Shown here: positions 5,750 to 6,209 of the stretch, in pieces
Layout of the letters: each line of letters opens with the position of its first letter
Numbering within the stretch: the stretch's first letter is position 1
Program-made: the position numbers and the translations under genes
Assembly (NCBI GenBank): GCA_946480675.1
Contig: CAMLKS010000154.1
Span: 1-6,209 of the forward strand
Length of the DNA stretch: 6,209 nt
DNA from: an uncultured Bacteroidota bacterium
GTDB lineage: Bacteria > Bacteroidota > Bacteroidia > Chitinophagales > Chitinophagaceae
Reading direction: 5' to 3'
Notes under the pieces: model-generated
Database searches by the model: none
Told to the model about the DNA's origin: nothing
The model's input: the letters and a program-made list of their open reading frames with translations, nothing else

Positions 5750-6154
5750 ATGCGCAAAGCCATTTTCATATCCATCGTCATCATATTGGTAGCTGTAACC
5801 GGTTATATATATTGGTTCTATTACAATCCCTATAGCGATGGCAGCCGCGAGGGGGTATTGCAGAAGTTCTCCCGCAAGGGCAATGTATTCAAAACCTATG
5901 AGGGCGAAATGATACAACTGGGCTTTGGCCAACGGGGCGCCGCCATCAATTCTCAATATTTCTACTTTAGTGTAAACGATGTAACCCTGGCCGACTCAAT
6001 AGAAAAATGCATTGGTAAGATCGTTAAGCTCCACTACACGCAATACCGCCGCAACCTGCCCTGGCGGGGCGAAAATTATGATAAAGTCAATGCAGAGCGA
6101 GGCCAATATGTGGTTGACCGTATAGAGATGGTGCGCAATGCAGACTATTACTAG
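5750..6154 (+). CDS. Small membrane-anchored protein of a Bacteroidota-type family, function unknown
   Basis: This 134-residue protein starts with MRK and a single transmembrane segment at about 4-24. The basic N-terminus predicts an anchored protein whose ~110-residue C-terminal part faces the periplasm. After the anchor come YSDGSREG (28-35), KFSRKGNVFKTYEGEM (39-54), a short beta-rich FYFSV (71-75), and GKIVKLHYTQYRRNLPWRG (89-107). I recall this arrangement from short Bacteroidota proteins, some carrying the database name 6-phosphogluconate dehydrogenase. That name cannot be right: the protein is far shorter than the ~470-residue enzyme and has no GxGxxG nucleotide-binding motif. The only cysteine is C87, and there is no lipobox. 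It follows the glycosyltransferase after 72 bases on the same strand with no terminator visible, so it could share the transcript. Its stop shares CTAG with a convergent gene. I assign no function. Confidence 0.82.
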   Translation: MRKAIFISIVIILVAVTGYIYWFYYNPYSDGSREGVLQKFSRKGNVFKTYEGEMIQLGFGQRGAAINSQYFYFSVNDVTLADSIEKCIGKIVKLHYTQYRRNLPWRGENYDKVNAERGQYVVDRIEMVRNADYY

Positions 6155-6209
6155 CCCAGTATCAGGAATACCGCCGGCGATTTTTCCAGTGTAGGTTTCT
6201 TTTTCTTCC
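6151..6209 (-). CDS. C-terminal end of a convergent gene (5' part outside the window)
   Basis: One minus-strand frame entering from the right edge encodes KKKKPTLEKSPAVFLILG and stops at TAG (6153-6151). A Lys-rich stretch is followed by a hydrophobic end. The codons (CTG, ATA, GTA, GGC) match usage elsewhere in the window. The stop overlaps the stop of the upstream convergent gene by four bases through CTAG, the same arrangement as at 217-220. With only 18 residues the family cannot be recognised. The alternative is that this is non-coding sequence beyond the 134-residue gene; the tight convergent packing favours a real gene. Confidence 0.45.
   Translation of the reverse strand, partial: KKKKPTLEKSPAVFLILG

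Noticed and set aside
1..6209. Mobile element, CRISPR array, toxin-antitoxin or defence system
   Set aside because: There is no transposase or integrase, no spaced direct repeats, no tRNA, and no small gene pair of that type; all complete genes are intact and look chromosomal.

Overview
The window looks like ordinary chromosomal DNA from a member of the Bacteroidota, most likely a Chitinophaga-like or related lineage. This rests on three observations. A promoter element matches the phylum's TAnnTTTG consensus. Most starts lack a Shine-Dalgarno sequence. The encoded proteins resemble Bacteroidota families: a ~600-residue acyl-CoA dehydrogenase, a short membrane-anchored protein with a KFSRKGNVFKT motif, and a DUF853 ATPase. 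The genus assignment is inference. I see no insertion sequence, CRISPR array, tRNA, rRNA or phage gene.

Layout from left to right. (1) Positions 2-220, plus strand: the C-terminal end of an unrecognised protein. (2) 217-1755, minus strand: a complete DUF853/YjgR-type HerA-like ATPase. (3) 1756-1829: a short gap with a terminator-like hairpin and a 12-bp palindrome. (4) 1830-3611, minus strand: a complete long acyl-CoA dehydrogenase. (5) 3612-3728: a divergent intergenic region with back-to-back promoter candidates set on an inverted repeat. (6) 3729-4544 and 4541-5677, plus strand: an alpha/beta hydrolase and a membrane-bound family 2 glycosyltransferase, overlapping by ATGA. (7) 5678-5749: a short gap with a possible 19-codon ORF. 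(8) 5750-6154, plus strand: a small membrane-anchored protein. (9) 6151-6209, minus strand: the probable C-terminal end of a convergent gene that continues past the window. No gene-free stretch exceeds about 120 bases.

The genes form two divergent groups. The leftward group pairs beta-oxidation (acyl-CoA dehydrogenase) with an ATPase of unknown role, and a probable terminator between them suggests they are at least partly separate transcripts. The rightward group couples a hydrolase to a membrane glycosyltransferase and may continue into the small membrane protein. This suggests envelope lipid or glycolipid chemistry, but no substrate can be read from the sequence. Both ends of this block are convergent junctions where the two stop codons share one palindromic tetranucleotide (TTAA on the left, CTAG on the right). 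I did not find a clear candidate for a new defence or mobile system. The least understood items are the hydrolase-glycosyltransferase pair, the 134-residue anchored protein and the DUF853 ATPase.
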